NCBI GenBank assembly: GCA_937896295.1
Contig: CALBME010000210.1
Coordinates: 1-14,557, forward strand
Direction of reading: 5' to 3'
Length of the DNA: 14,557 nucleotides
Source of the DNA: an uncultured Micavibrio sp.
GTDB lineage: Bacteria; Pseudomonadota; Alphaproteobacteria; Micavibrionales; UBA1664
Shown here: positions 1 to 6,145 of the stretch, piece by piece
Layout: every line of letters starts with the position of its first letter
How positions within the stretch are numbered: the stretch's first letter is position 1
The notes under the pieces: model-generated
Told to the model about the DNA's origin: nothing
The model's input: the letters and a program-made list of their open reading frames with translations, nothing else
Databases searched by the model: none
Translations under genes and position numbers: made by a program

Positions 1-366
1 GTACCGCAATGGGTCGTGCTGTCCTGCGCCATTGCCATGGGTCTTGGCACCATGTGCGGGGGATGGCGCATCATCCGTACCATGGGCAGCAAAATGATCC
101 ACCTGGACCCGGCGCAGGGCTTTGCTGCAGAAACGACAGCCTCCGTCATCATTGCCGGCGCGTCCCATTTCGGCATACCCGTATCGACCACGCAGGTCAT
201 TTCCACCTCCATCATGGGGGTGGGTGCCACCAAGCGCATATCCGCGGTCCGCTGGGGCGTGGTGGGCAACATCGTCTGGGCGTGGGTCCTGACCATCCCC
301 CTGACTTTCATGCTTTCGGGGCTGTTGATGTGGGCATGGCGGGCGGCCGGGAACCTTTTTCAATAG
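1..366 (+). CDS. pit: PiT-family inorganic phosphate transporter, C-terminal part
   Basis: Open from the first base of the window to TAG at 364-366, so this is the last ~121 residues of a gene that starts outside. Seen: the second PHO4-type repeat, with GLGTMCGGWRII, then AAETTASVIIAGASHFGIPVS and STTQVISTSIMGVGA, which match the paired GGWR and PVSTTQV/H signatures of PiT permeases, followed by hydrophobic helices to the C-terminus. Known for the family: inner-membrane symporters taking up phosphate (or metal-phosphate) with H+ or Na+. In many bacteria a PhoU-like pit accessory gene sits upstream, but that region is not in view. The next gene starts 48 bases downstream on the same strand and may be co-transcribed. 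Substrate specificity cannot be told from this fragment. Confidence 0.9.
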   Translation, partial: VPQWVVLSCAIAMGLGTMCGGWRIIRTMGSKMIHLDPAQGFAAETTASVIIAGASHFGIPVSTTQVISTSIMGVGATKRISAVRWGVVGNIVWAWVLTIPLTFMLSGLLMWAWRAAGNLFQ

Positions 367-414
367 CCGCACGTTCGTCATGGGAACTTCAATTCCCAAA
401 CGAGGAGTAAGACC

Positions 415-666
415 ATGGCTACCGTTTCCACCAATAATTCCCGCTTTCTGATTGGCGGCCTGATCGTTGCCGTTCTGGCTGTTCTGGCCTTTGCATTCCT
501 GAACATGCCGGACAACCGCACCAGCGGCGAAAAAATCGGCGATGCCGTCGGCAAGCTGTCCGATGGACAGGGCCTTGATGATGCCGCCCGCGAACTGCAG
601 GACCGCACGCCGGCCCAGCGCCTGAGCGACGGCGTCAAGGACGCCACCGACGGCAATCCCAACTGA
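415..666 (+). CDS. small single-pass membrane protein, unknown function
   Basis: 83 residues. The ATG at 415 has a clear GAGGAG Shine-Dalgarno a few bases upstream. Residues about 11-30 form one hydrophobic helix (FLIGGLIVAVLAVLAFAFL). It is followed by a short polar, charged tail rich in Asp, Gly, Lys and Ala (KIGDAVGKLSDG, LDDAARELQDRTPAQRLSDG), probably helical and lying in the periplasm given the uncharged N-terminus; topology is inferred. No catalytic motif is visible and I do not recognise the family by name. It lies between the phosphate transporter and a strong terminator, so it is likely the last gene of the pit transcript and could be an accessory or stress protein. The regular codon use and good ribosome binding site support it being real. 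Confidence 0.75.
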   Translation: MATVSTNNSRFLIGGLIVAVLAVLAFAFLNMPDNRTSGEKIGDAVGKLSDGQGLDDAARELQDRTPAQRLSDGVKDATDGNPN

Positions 667-694
667 TCCTTCCCTTATCGGTACGGATATAAAC

Positions 695-724
695 GCCGCC
701 CGCGCATAAAAGCGGGCGGCTTTT
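695..724 (+). terminator. Rho-independent terminator
   Basis: Perfect 9-bp GC stem GCCGCCCGC (695-703) and GCGGGCGGC (712-720) with an 8-base A-rich loop, followed by TTTT. It lies 29 bases after the stop codon of the small membrane protein and ends the pit-side transcript. Confidence 0.92.
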
Positions 725-756
725 CCTGCGTTTAAAAAGCGCATAAGCTTAGGTGT

Positions 757-1905
757 ATGAGGGGATTACTAATCAGCCTTGCCTGCTCTCTGGGGTTGAG
801 TGCCTGCGCCTACACGGTGACGGACATGCCGTCGGCCCCCTACGACTCGCTGCAGCGGGAAACACGGATCCAGACCGGTGATATTCTGGTAAAATACCTC
901 GCAGCGCAGCGCCGCCTGTGGACCGTAGCCGGGCCCATGATGATCGCCAATGCGCCGCTTTGCCCGCGCCGCACGGTGACACCCGGTTTCACAGTTTTAA
1001 GCGATTTTGACCTGCCCAAAAACCTTCAGGATGTCGCATATGAGCGCGCCCTTCTTTCGCGCGATGCGGTTGTGCAGTCGGTGTATGGCCAGGATGCCTT
1101 TGCCGCCGGCGTCCGCGCGGGCGACGTTCTGCTGAGCGTGGATGGCAAGCGCGTGCGCAATGCGGCCGATTTCCGGGCACGGATGAAGCGCCGCGCCGGT
1201 GGCGAGTCCGTCACGTACGGTTTCCTGCGCGAGGGTGCCGCGTATACCCTTACCCTGCCCCTTGTCGACATATGCCGTTACCGTCTTGTCTATCTTGCCG
1301 CGGACAGGGAGATCAATGCATGGACGGACGGCGCCACCATCTATGTCACGCAGGGGCAGATGGATTTTGCGAATGACCGCGAACTAGCCGTCGTGTTCGG
1401 ACACGAACTGGCGCACAACGTCATGAACCATACGCAGAAAATGAAACTGAACAGCCAGGTCATCACGACCATCGGCCACTGGACCGACAATGCGTTCGAT
1501 GTGGTGGGCTTCGATACCGATTTCGAGGGACTGTCGCGCGCGGCGCTCAGCGAGATTTACGGTGTCCGGTTCGAACGGGAAGCCGATTATGCCGGCCTGT
1601 ACCTGCTCGCGCGTGCCGGCGGCGACATCACGGCGGCGGCCCCCTACTGGCGGCGCATCGCAGCGGAACACGGCATGGACAGCGTGCGCCTGCCCCTGAC
1701 GGAAACACGGTCCCACCCCGACGACCCCGAGCGTTTCGTCACGCTGGAAAAAACGCGCATAGAGATCGAGGACAAGATCCGCACAGGCCGCGAACTGATG
1801 CCTAATCTAAGCCGTGGGTATACATACGGGCAGAAATTCTTCTGGTGGGAACGGGACAATGACGATGCCGACGACGAACCGGATGACCGCGACCTCAACC
1901 ATTGA
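757..1905 (+). CDS. PDZ-domain M48-family metalloprotease, predicted lipoprotein
   Basis: 382 residues. The N-terminus MRGLLISLACSLGLSACA is a lipoprotein signal with lipobox LSAC, Cys17 becoming the acylated residue, so the enzyme is predicted to be membrane-tethered on the periplasmic side. Residues ~85-165 resemble a PDZ domain (AAGVRAGDVLLSVDGKRV). The catalytic zinc site is H216-E-L-A-H220, with the third ligand probably E273 in the ExxAD signature (FEREADYAGL), as in M48 peptidases such as BepA/LoiP and HtpX. Soluble lipoprotein M48 enzymes with this layout act in envelope protein quality control; that role is inferred here. The start has only a weak AGGTG upstream. The tail (after ~365) is Asp-rich. 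The gene is separate from the upstream unit because of the terminator, and the next gene follows after 30 bases. Confidence 0.9.
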   Translation: MRGLLISLACSLGLSACAYTVTDMPSAPYDSLQRETRIQTGDILVKYLAAQRRLWTVAGPMMIANAPLCPRRTVTPGFTVLSDFDLPKNLQDVAYERALLSRDAVVQSVYGQDAFAAGVRAGDVLLSVDGKRVRNAADFRARMKRRAGGESVTYGFLREGAAYTLTLPLVDICRYRLVYLAADREINAWTDGATIYVTQGQMDFANDRELAVVFGHELAHNVMNHTQKMKLNSQVITTIGHWTDNAFDVVGFDTDFEGLSRAALSEIYGVRFEREADYAGLYLLARAGGDITAAAPYWRRIAAEHGMDSVRLPLTETRSHPDDPERFVTLEKTRIEIEDKIRTGRELMPNLSRGYTYGQKFFWWERDNDDADDEPDDRDLNH

Positions 1906-1935
1906 TTAACCAGCCACCGCCGTTACATTCATTCC

Positions 1936-2475
1936 ATGCCAAAAACTGTATTGGCGGATCTTCTGCAACCGGGACTGGATGTCGTTTTCTGTGGCACGGC
2001 GCCGGGGCATGAATCCGCCGCAAGGGGTGCCTATTACGCGCACAAGACCAACCTGTTCTGGCCGACGCTGCATGCGATCGGCCTTACCCCGCATGTTTTC
2101 GCCCCGCATGACTTTCCCCGGCTTGCCGACTTAAAAATCGGCCTGACCGACATTGCCAAGTATGACCAGGGCAGCGACGATGAACTGCTGCCCGGCGCGC
2201 TGGGGCAACAGGCGACGCGGGCGCTGCGGCGGCGCATCCTGAGGTGCCAGCCGCGCTTTCTTGCCTTTACCAGCAAAACCGGCGGCGAGGCCGTGATGGG
2301 CAAAGGGCGGCATTTCGGCCCCCAGCCCGAGCGGATCGGGCAGACCAGGGTGTGGATCCTGCCCTCCACCTCTTTCCGGGCCCGGCGGGCGTGGAACGTG
2401 GCGTTTTGGCACGATCTTGCCAATGAAATCAGGGCCGAAAAGGTCATTGTTGACGAAAAAGGGAAGGTCGTTTAG
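1936..2475 (+). CDS. mug: Mug/TDG-superfamily mismatch-specific DNA glycosylase
   Basis: 179 residues. Motif 1 region reads VVFCGTAPGHESA (residues ~15-27), then YYAHKTNLFWPTLHAIGLTP, the NRFW-like substrate-pocket segment of Mug/TDG enzymes, LTDIAKY in the middle, and ILPSTSFRARRAW near the C-terminus, matching the family's motif 2 (LPSTS). Family role: removal of uracil, ethenocytosine or thymine opposite G in base-excision repair. Odd point: in E. coli Mug motif 1 is GINPG with the catalytic Asn. Here it is GTAPG, so that Asn is Ala. I recall alphaproteobacterial relatives with a similar CGTA motif, so this is likely a subfamily trait and not damage, but substrate range is uncertain. It follows the M48 gene by 30 bases on the same strand and the start has no strong Shine-Dalgarno. 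Confidence 0.82.
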   Translation: MPKTVLADLLQPGLDVVFCGTAPGHESAARGAYYAHKTNLFWPTLHAIGLTPHVFAPHDFPRLADLKIGLTDIAKYDQGSDDELLPGALGQQATRALRRRILRCQPRFLAFTSKTGGEAVMGKGRHFGPQPERIGQTRVWILPSTSFRARRAWNVAFWHDLANEIRAEKVIVDEKGKVV

Positions 2476-2493
2476 TTCTATGCGCCTAGAGAC

Positions 2494-2583
2494 GGAGGGG
2501 TGGCAGAGTGGTTGATCGCACCGGTCTCGAAAACCGGAATAGGTGCAAGCCTATCGGGAGTTCGAATCTCCCCTCCTCCGCCA
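2494..2583 (+). tRNA. tRNA-Ser, anticodon CGA
   Basis: A 90-base class II tRNA with encoded CCA (2581-2583). The acceptor stem GGAGGGG pairs with CTCCTCC, with one G-U. The anticodon arm is CCGGT-CTCGAAA-ACCGG, giving anticodon CGA that reads UCG. There is a long variable arm (TAGGTGCAAGCCTA) typical of serine tRNAs, and a T arm GGGAG-TTCGAAT-CTCCC. The sequence changes character immediately downstream, which suggests its 3' end was used as an integration site. Confidence 0.96.
2576..2583 (+). repeat. candidate attL core CTCCGCCA (tRNA 3' end)
   Basis: Eight bases at the tRNA-Ser 3' end identical to 11323-11330. The position at the tRNA end fits an attachment core. The shortness of the match keeps confidence low. 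Confidence 0.3.
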
Positions 2584-2595
2584 TTTACCGATAAG

Positions 2596-2612
2596 AACCG
2601 GAATCTCCGGTT
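2596..2612 (+). terminator. weak hairpin after tRNA-Ser
   Basis: AACCGG (2596-2601) and CCGGTT (2607-2612) with a 5-base loop form a 6-bp stem 13 bases past the tRNA. No T-run follows, so it could help tRNA 3' processing or end transcription weakly; only the hairpin is seen. Confidence 0.35.
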
Positions 2613-2873
2613 ACATCACCGCACCACAAAAGCCCAGTATTCCTAACCTTTCAGGGTCATTCTTACCCCACCGTCAGCGCGACATTCTCCTCCATATCGG
2701 CCCTATTTCGTCTCTCCAGGCGCTATTTTCTCCGTGCCTATCCTCACCTTGTGTGAAATTCGGTGGGGTCAGAAGATATTGAGTTTATGGAGTTTTTCGA
2801 CTTGTTAACTTTAAAGGTTCGTAACCGCAATAAGCCTAGCGGAGAAACCATCTCTTACAAAGAAAGCCGTTAT

Positions 2874-3917
2874 TTATTTAAAGAATTTGCCCCGGAACCA
2901 GAACGCTACACTCACCATCGCAATCAGGACAGGCACTTCTACAAGGGGGCCAATCACCGTAGCAAAAGCCACGGACGATCCTAGCCCAAAGGCTGCGATG
3001 GCGACAGCGATGGCCAGCTCAAAATTATTGCTGGCGGCGGTGAAGGCAGCAGCAGTGGTTTTGCCGTAATCTGCGCCAATCATTTTTCCCATGATGAAAC
3101 TAACCAAAAACATAATGATAAAATAGATGGCCAATGGAATGGCGATGCGAATAACATCCAAAGGAAGTTCCAGCACCATGCCGCCCTTAAGCGAGAACAT
3201 TGCCAGGATCGTCAAAAGAAGAGCAACCAACGTGACAGGGCCGATTTTCGGCAAGAAGCGATTTTCATACCAGTCCCGGCCTTTCTTTTTGAGAAGGATT
3301 TTGCGCGTCAGGAATCCGGCCAGGAAAGGAACGCCGAGATAAATGAACACGCTTTCTGCTATCGTGGCAAAACTCACATCCACGATCTGGCCGTCCAGCC
3401 CAAACAAGGGTGGGAGAACGCTCAGGAAGAACCACGCATAGACGCTGAAAAACAAAAGCTGAAAGATGCTGTTAAAGGCGACAAGCGCAGCGACATACTG
3501 GTTATCGCCTTCCGCAAGCTGGTTCCAGACGATTACCATGGCAATACACCGCGCAAGGCCGATCAGGATCAGGCCCGTCATGTATTCGGGATAATCGTGT
3601 AGGAACAGAACAGCGAGGCCAAACATTAGGAACGGCCCTATCAGCCAGTTCTGCACAAGCGACAAGAGCAGGATTTTCCAGTCTTTGAAAATCAAGGGCA
3701 ACTCTTCATATTTTACCCGCGCTAGAGGCGGATACATCATCAGGATCAGACCAATCGCAATCGGTATGTTGGTGGAGCCAACGGACAGGCTATTCAGAAA
3801 CTCAGGCGCACCTGTAAAAGCCGAGCCGATAGCGACTCCTATCGCCATCGCCAGAAAAATCCACAGTGTCAGGTAACGATCAAGAAACGACAGGCGACGG
3901 GGCGAACAGGCGGTCAT
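2874..3917 (-). CDS. acr3: ACR3-family arsenite efflux permease
   Basis: 347 residues with about ten hydrophobic helices, the usual ACR3 length. The N-terminal SFLDRYLTLWIFLAMAIGVAIG is the typical first helix. The RCIAMVIVWNQLAEGD stretch carries the conserved helix-4 cysteine of ACR3 pumps, followed by FNSIFQ. Near the end, FELAIAVAIAAFGLGS and GPLVEVPVLI carry the conserved transport-core Glu residues. It exports As(III) across the inner membrane by the proton gradient. The start ATG lies inside the 3' end of arsC (38-base overlap) with GAGGA upstream, indicating translational coupling. It is the last gene of the arsR-arsI-arsC-acr3 operon and no convincing terminator is seen after its stop. 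Confidence 0.95.
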   Translation of the reverse strand: MTACSPRRLSFLDRYLTLWIFLAMAIGVAIGSAFTGAPEFLNSLSVGSTNIPIAIGLILMMYPPLARVKYEELPLIFKDWKILLLSLVQNWLIGPFLMFGLAVLFLHDYPEYMTGLILIGLARCIAMVIVWNQLAEGDNQYVAALVAFNSIFQLLFFSVYAWFFLSVLPPLFGLDGQIVDVSFATIAESVFIYLGVPFLAGFLTRKILLKKKGRDWYENRFLPKIGPVTLVALLLTILAMFSLKGGMVLELPLDVIRIAIPLAIYFIIMFLVSFIMGKMIGADYGKTTAAAFTAASNNFELAIAVAIAAFGLGSSVAFATVIGPLVEVPVLIAMVSVAFWFRGKFFK

Positions 3918-4326
3918 GAAGTAAATCCTCTATACGGTCTTTAAGCATGGAAAAGGCCGTATCAAAGGCCGATTCAATATCGATGTCCGATCCAGTTGCT
4001 TTGGCAGGATCGGGCGTACTCCAATGCAGTTTTTTTGCTTTTCCTAAAAAGACAGGGCAACTTTCCGCTGCCGCCTGATCACAGACGGTAATCACGAGAT
4101 TGAACGACTGCCCTTCAAACTCGTCCCATGATTTACTGCGCGGCTGGCCAGGGTCTATGCCGTGGCGCTTCAGGGTTTCAATAGATTTAGGATGAACATA
4201 GCCTGCTGGATTACTTCCCGCGCTAACGGCTTCATATTTCCCTTTTCCAAGCTGGTTGATAAGGGCTTCCGCCATGACTGAACGGCAGGAGTTTCCGGTA
4301 CAAAGAACAAGGACACGCTGGGTCAT
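3880..4326 (-). CDS. arsC: arsenate reductase, low-molecular-weight phosphatase (thioredoxin-coupled) type
   Basis: 148 residues. The start at 4326 is chosen because its ATG overlaps the arsI stop as ATGA; a start three codons upstream (MLF) is possible. The phosphate-binding loop is VLVLCTGNSCRS with catalytic C9 (CX5R). C82 (TVCDQ) and C90 (ESCP) complete the triple-cysteine relay of pI258-type ArsC, and D-P in STPDPAKATG is the general acid. It reduces As(V) to As(III), with electrons expected from thioredoxin; the product is the substrate of the adjacent ACR3 pump. The 3' end overlaps acr3. The C-terminal tail after ~135 (DLLHDRLFAPSPVVS) looks slightly extended, perhaps from that overlap. 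Confidence 0.95.
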   Translation of the reverse strand: MTQRVLVLCTGNSCRSVMAEALINQLGKGKYEAVSAGSNPAGYVHPKSIETLKRHGIDPGQPRSKSWDEFEGQSFNLVITVCDQAAAESCPVFLGKAKKLHWSTPDPAKATGSDIDIESAFDTAFSMLKDRIEDLLHDRLFAPSPVVS

Positions 4327-4796
4327 GAACAGCATCCCGATTTCTGGCCGGAGGGCATACTACAGGCCACTTGAGGCTTTGCCTCAGGAACGCAACACGC
4401 GGCTTCCGAAGCGTCATCCTTGCTGGAAAAGATCTGCGCGTCTTCCATGGTGTGGTAGGCTTCCCATGGAACACCATTCGGATCTTCCACCCATGATTTC
4501 TCCGACTTGGCATAGCAGCAGGTGGTTTCGCCATCGCTGTGTGTTGAGATATTGGCGGCGGACATTTGTGCCCGAATCGCGTTTAATTCGTCGGCATCGT
4601 CCACCTGAATACCCATATGATCGACACCCGTTTTTCCGGTGCGCGTTGAAATCGCAAAATTGACATGGGGATCGTCCAGCATCCATTTGGCGTAGTCCGT
4701 CTTGAGTTTGACAGGTTCCGCACCAAAAAGCGCGTTATAGAACCGAACACTGTCTTCGATGCTGTTTACACCGACATGCACATGCAGACGTTTCAT
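4323..4796 (-). CDS. arsI: ArsI/CadI-like VOC-fold protein, probable C-As lyase
   Basis: 157 residues. Start ATG 4796 is chosen because it overlaps the arsR stop (ATGA) and has GGAG upstream. The opening KRLHVHVGVNSIEDSVRFYNALFG is a vicinal-oxygen-chelate (glyoxalase) fold. H5 or H7, H60 (VDHMGIQV) and E112 (PWEAYHT) fit the family's metal triad. C93-C94 (TTCCYAK) is the vicinal thiol pair that binds trivalent methylarsenic in ArsI. Known role of ArsI: Fe(II)- and O2-dependent demethylation of methylarsenite to arsenite. Proteins with this sequence are often labelled CadI (cadmium-induced), so the lyase role is inferred from the Cys pair and operon. Odd feature: a Cys-rich C-terminal tail (ACCVPE, ACSMPS, GCCS) after residue ~125, probably extra As(III) binding. 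Confidence 0.87.
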   Translation of the reverse strand: MKRLHVHVGVNSIEDSVRFYNALFGAEPVKLKTDYAKWMLDDPHVNFAISTRTGKTGVDHMGIQVDDADELNAIRAQMSAANISTHSDGETTCCYAKSEKSWVEDPNGVPWEAYHTMEDAQIFSSKDDASEAACCVPEAKPQVACSMPSGQKSGCCS

Positions 4797-5179
4797 GATT
4801 TTTTCTCCTTTTTCTTGATGGTGGTGGGCTGGCAGCAATTCATCAATTCGATGACAGATGAGCCTTTTTTCTTGTCATTGCGAATGCTGGCAAATTCAAC
4901 GCGGCAACAGTCTTCGATCATGAAGCGGATCAGCCCCGTAAAAAATTCAAAGTTTGCGCTATAAATGATGGATCGCCCTTCGCGGCGCGATACGACAAGA
5001 TCCGCATTACTCATGTGATTTAGATGAAAAGACAAGGTGTTGTGCGGAATGCCAAGCATTTTGCCTATTTTCCCCGCTGGCGCACCGTCCGGCCCGTGTT
5101 CTACCAATAGGCGAAAGACCCGAAGGCGAGTTTCCTGCGAGAGAGCGTCAAAGGCGATGAGAGCTTCATTTATGTCCAT
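4793..5179 (-). CDS. arsR: ArsR-family arsenic-responsive repressor
   Basis: 128 residues with a winged helix-turn-helix: ALSQETRLRVFRLLV (residues ~12-26), recognition region PAGKIGKMLGIPHNTLSFHLNHM (~34-56), wing SRREGRSIIYSA. It lacks the ELCVCDL site of E. coli-type ArsR. Instead a C-terminal pair C91-C92 (EDCC) plus a second pair C115-C116 (MNCC) resemble the C-terminal cysteine arrangement of Acidithiobacillus-type ArsR; As(III) binding would release DNA. The start at 5179 has no Shine-Dalgarno. The predicted transcription start falls on or next to the ATG, so the mRNA is probably leaderless. The first six codons lie in one arm of a perfect inverted repeat covering the promoter. It overlaps arsI by four bases and controls the whole operon. 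Confidence 0.93.
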   Translation of the reverse strand: MDINEALIAFDALSQETRLRVFRLLVEHGPDGAPAGKIGKMLGIPHNTLSFHLNHMSNADLVVSRREGRSIIYSANFEFFTGLIRFMIEDCCRVEFASIRNDKKKGSSVIELMNCCQPTTIKKKEKKS

Positions 5180-5209
5180 ATGTCTATATATATGGACATA
5201 AATGAAGCT
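5162..5209. promoter_or_regulatory. perfect 20-bp inverted repeat, probable ArsR operator
   Basis: Arms 5162-5181 and 5190-5209 are perfectly complementary over 20 bp, with an 8-base centre GTCTATAT. The left arm (AGCTTCATTTATGTCCATA plus T) contains the arsR start codon and first codons (MDINEA). The right arm fills the spacer between the -35 and -10 boxes. The position is ideal for autorepression. The length and perfection are well beyond the usual imperfect ArsR operator. Confidence 0.8.
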
Positions 5210-5214
5210 GTCAA
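5185..5214 (-). promoter_or_regulatory. ars operon promoter (minus strand), leaderless
   Basis: Minus-strand -35 TTGACA (5214-5209, consensus) and -10 TATATA, at 5192-5187 (16-base spacer) or 5190-5185 (18-base spacer). A start 6-8 bases downstream of the -10 is 5178-5180, which coincides with the A of the arsR ATG at 5179. No other promoter is visible in the 29 bases back to the upstream gene's stop. Confidence 0.72.
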
Positions 5215-5242
5215 GATGTCCTATTACAAAAAGAAGGCTGTT

Positions 5243-5584
5243 TCACTCTCCCTGCTTGGAGAACGGCTCCCGTCCCAGCCGAACCAACGCGTCCGCTGCC
5301 TCCTTGTGGCCGAATAATTCGGCGCCACGGTAATAGTCCACCGCCTCCACCGTATCGCCCATGCGTTCATATGCGAGGCCGATGCCGTACAAATAAACAG
5401 CCTGGACTTCTATGGTTGGCACTGGTCGTAATTCGATCTGTCTCATGAAATAATCCGGCGCGCTTTCAGGGGCAGCTTCTGCGCGGGCGATAACGTCCTT
5501 TTCCAGCGCAGCAAGATCCGCCGCCATAACGGGGGTGACCATTATGACCGCACCCACAAAGGCCACCAGCCATGTTTTATACAT
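5243..5584 (-). CDS. secreted TPR/Sel1-like small protein
   Basis: 113 residues. Start ATG 5584 is chosen for its GGAGGAG Shine-Dalgarno and the 8-base overlap with the upstream HTH gene's end. Residues 1-21 (MYKTWLVAFVGAVIMVTPVMA) are a signal peptide with an A-x-A-type cleavage site (VMA-AD). The mature part holds one to two TPR/Sel1-like helical pairs: AVYLYGIGLAYERMGDTVEAVDYYRGAE and FGHKEAADALVRLG. This suggests a periplasmic protein-binding scaffold of unknown partner. It is coupled to the HTH protein and ends 64 bases before the arsR start, so read-through into the ars operon is possible. I do not recognise a named family. Confidence 0.8.
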   Translation of the reverse strand: MYKTWLVAFVGAVIMVTPVMAADLAALEKDVIARAEAAPESAPDYFMRQIELRPVPTIEVQAVYLYGIGLAYERMGDTVEAVDYYRGAELFGHKEAADALVRLGREPFSKQGE

Positions 5585-6011
5585 TTTCTCCTCCCATGAT
5601 TTTTGCGATTTGTAGAAAATCTTTTCGTGATTTGGCGGGCATGGCCTCATAGGAACGAATGAGATCAAGATGCGTCTTTTTTAATACAGGCAGCGGCTCT
5701 GTCTTCATTAATGGCAGACCATCAAAAAAGAATGCTGGAGATAATTTAAGGAAGCTGGCGATCTGGTACATACGCGATGCCGACAGCCTGTCACCGCCCG
5801 TCTGATATTTTTGGAATTGCTGATAGCTAAGACCAAGTCCCCCAGAAAGCTGGGTCAGCTTTACATTGCGAAATAACCGCCCTGCCCTGAATTGACGACC
5901 CACATGCTCGTCAATAGCCTTCAGGATCTCCGCATCCGTTATCGGTGCATTAGTGGATTGTAACTTGCCCAGAGCTTCGAAAAAGCCACCTCGCTTTTTC
6001 TGCCGAATCAT
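5577..6011 (-). CDS. XRE-type helix-turn-helix regulator
   Basis: 144 residues from ATG 6011. Residues ~33-92 form a Cro/CI-type domain: DEHVGRQFRAGRLFRNV, then KLTQLSGGLGLSYQQFQKYQTG (helices 2-3), SASRMYQIASFLKLSPAFFFDGL, as in alphaproteobacterial prophage- and nodulation-type regulators. The C-terminal part (LIRSYEAMPAKSRKDFLQIAKIMGG) is helical and probably dimerising. The start at 6011 has no Shine-Dalgarno and lies inside an acidic ORF that begins at 6099 behind a perfect AGGAGG. Removing one A from the A5 run at 5995-5999 would join the two in frame. So the true protein may begin at 6099 and this copy may be frameshifted. It overlaps the TPR-like gene by 8 bases. Confidence 0.82.
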   Translation of the reverse strand: MIRQKKRGGFFEALGKLQSTNAPITDAEILKAIDEHVGRQFRAGRLFRNVKLTQLSGGLGLSYQQFQKYQTGGDRLSASRMYQIASFLKLSPAFFFDGLPLMKTEPLPVLKKTHLDLIRSYEAMPAKSRKDFLQIAKIMGGENV

Positions 6012-6099
6012 CGTCCGGCATTATGGCATCGTCATTTTCATCTTCTATAGAACCAGCCAGCGCGGCCAGCCCTTTTTCTTCCTTATCGTCCGTGTTCAT
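5950..6099 (-). CDS. acidic 49-residue ORF, probable original N-terminus of the HTH gene
   Basis: 49 codons from ATG 6099, with an excellent AGGAGGT Shine-Dalgarno at 6109-6103, to TAA at 5952-5950. The sequence is very acidic up to residue ~35 (MNTDDKEEKG, EDENDDAIMPDDDSAEK), then turns into a non-acidic out-of-frame tail (RWLFRSSG). It overlaps the HTH ORF by 62 bases in another frame. Either it is a separate coupled peptide, or, more likely in my view, it is the N-terminal extension of the HTH protein displaced by a one-base insertion in an A5 run. A programmed frameshift is a third possibility. The strong ribosome binding site is the reason for listing it. Confidence 0.55.
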   Translation of the reverse strand: MNTDDKEEKGLAALAGSIEDENDDAIMPDDDSAEKARWLFRSSGQVTIH

Positions 6100-6109
6100 A
6101 AGACCTCCT

Positions 6110-6145
6110 AAAACAAAACCACCATGCCTTGTCTGGGCATGGTGG
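6110..6145 (-). terminator. terminator-shaped hairpin abutting the Shine-Dalgarno (possible attenuator)
   Basis: Perfect 10-bp stem CCACCATGCC/GGCATGGTGG (6119-6128 with 6136-6145) and a 7-base loop, followed on the minus strand by TTTTGTTTT (6118-6110). The AGGAGG of the next ORF begins directly after the T-run. This leaves no room for a promoter between the terminator and the gene, so transcripts of that gene must pass through it. Confidence 0.72.

Noticed and set aside
2763..2984. 73-residue plus-strand ORF after the tRNA
   Set aside because: Half of it is antisense to the acr3 end, it starts with GTG without a ribosome binding site, and it matches no family I know. It could be a remnant, but this is not supportable.
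5192..5317. Plus-strand mini-ORF beginning MDINEA, a mirror of the arsR start
   Set aside because: The identical first codons are a necessary result of the inverted repeat; the rest is antisense to the TPR-like gene and has no ribosome binding site.
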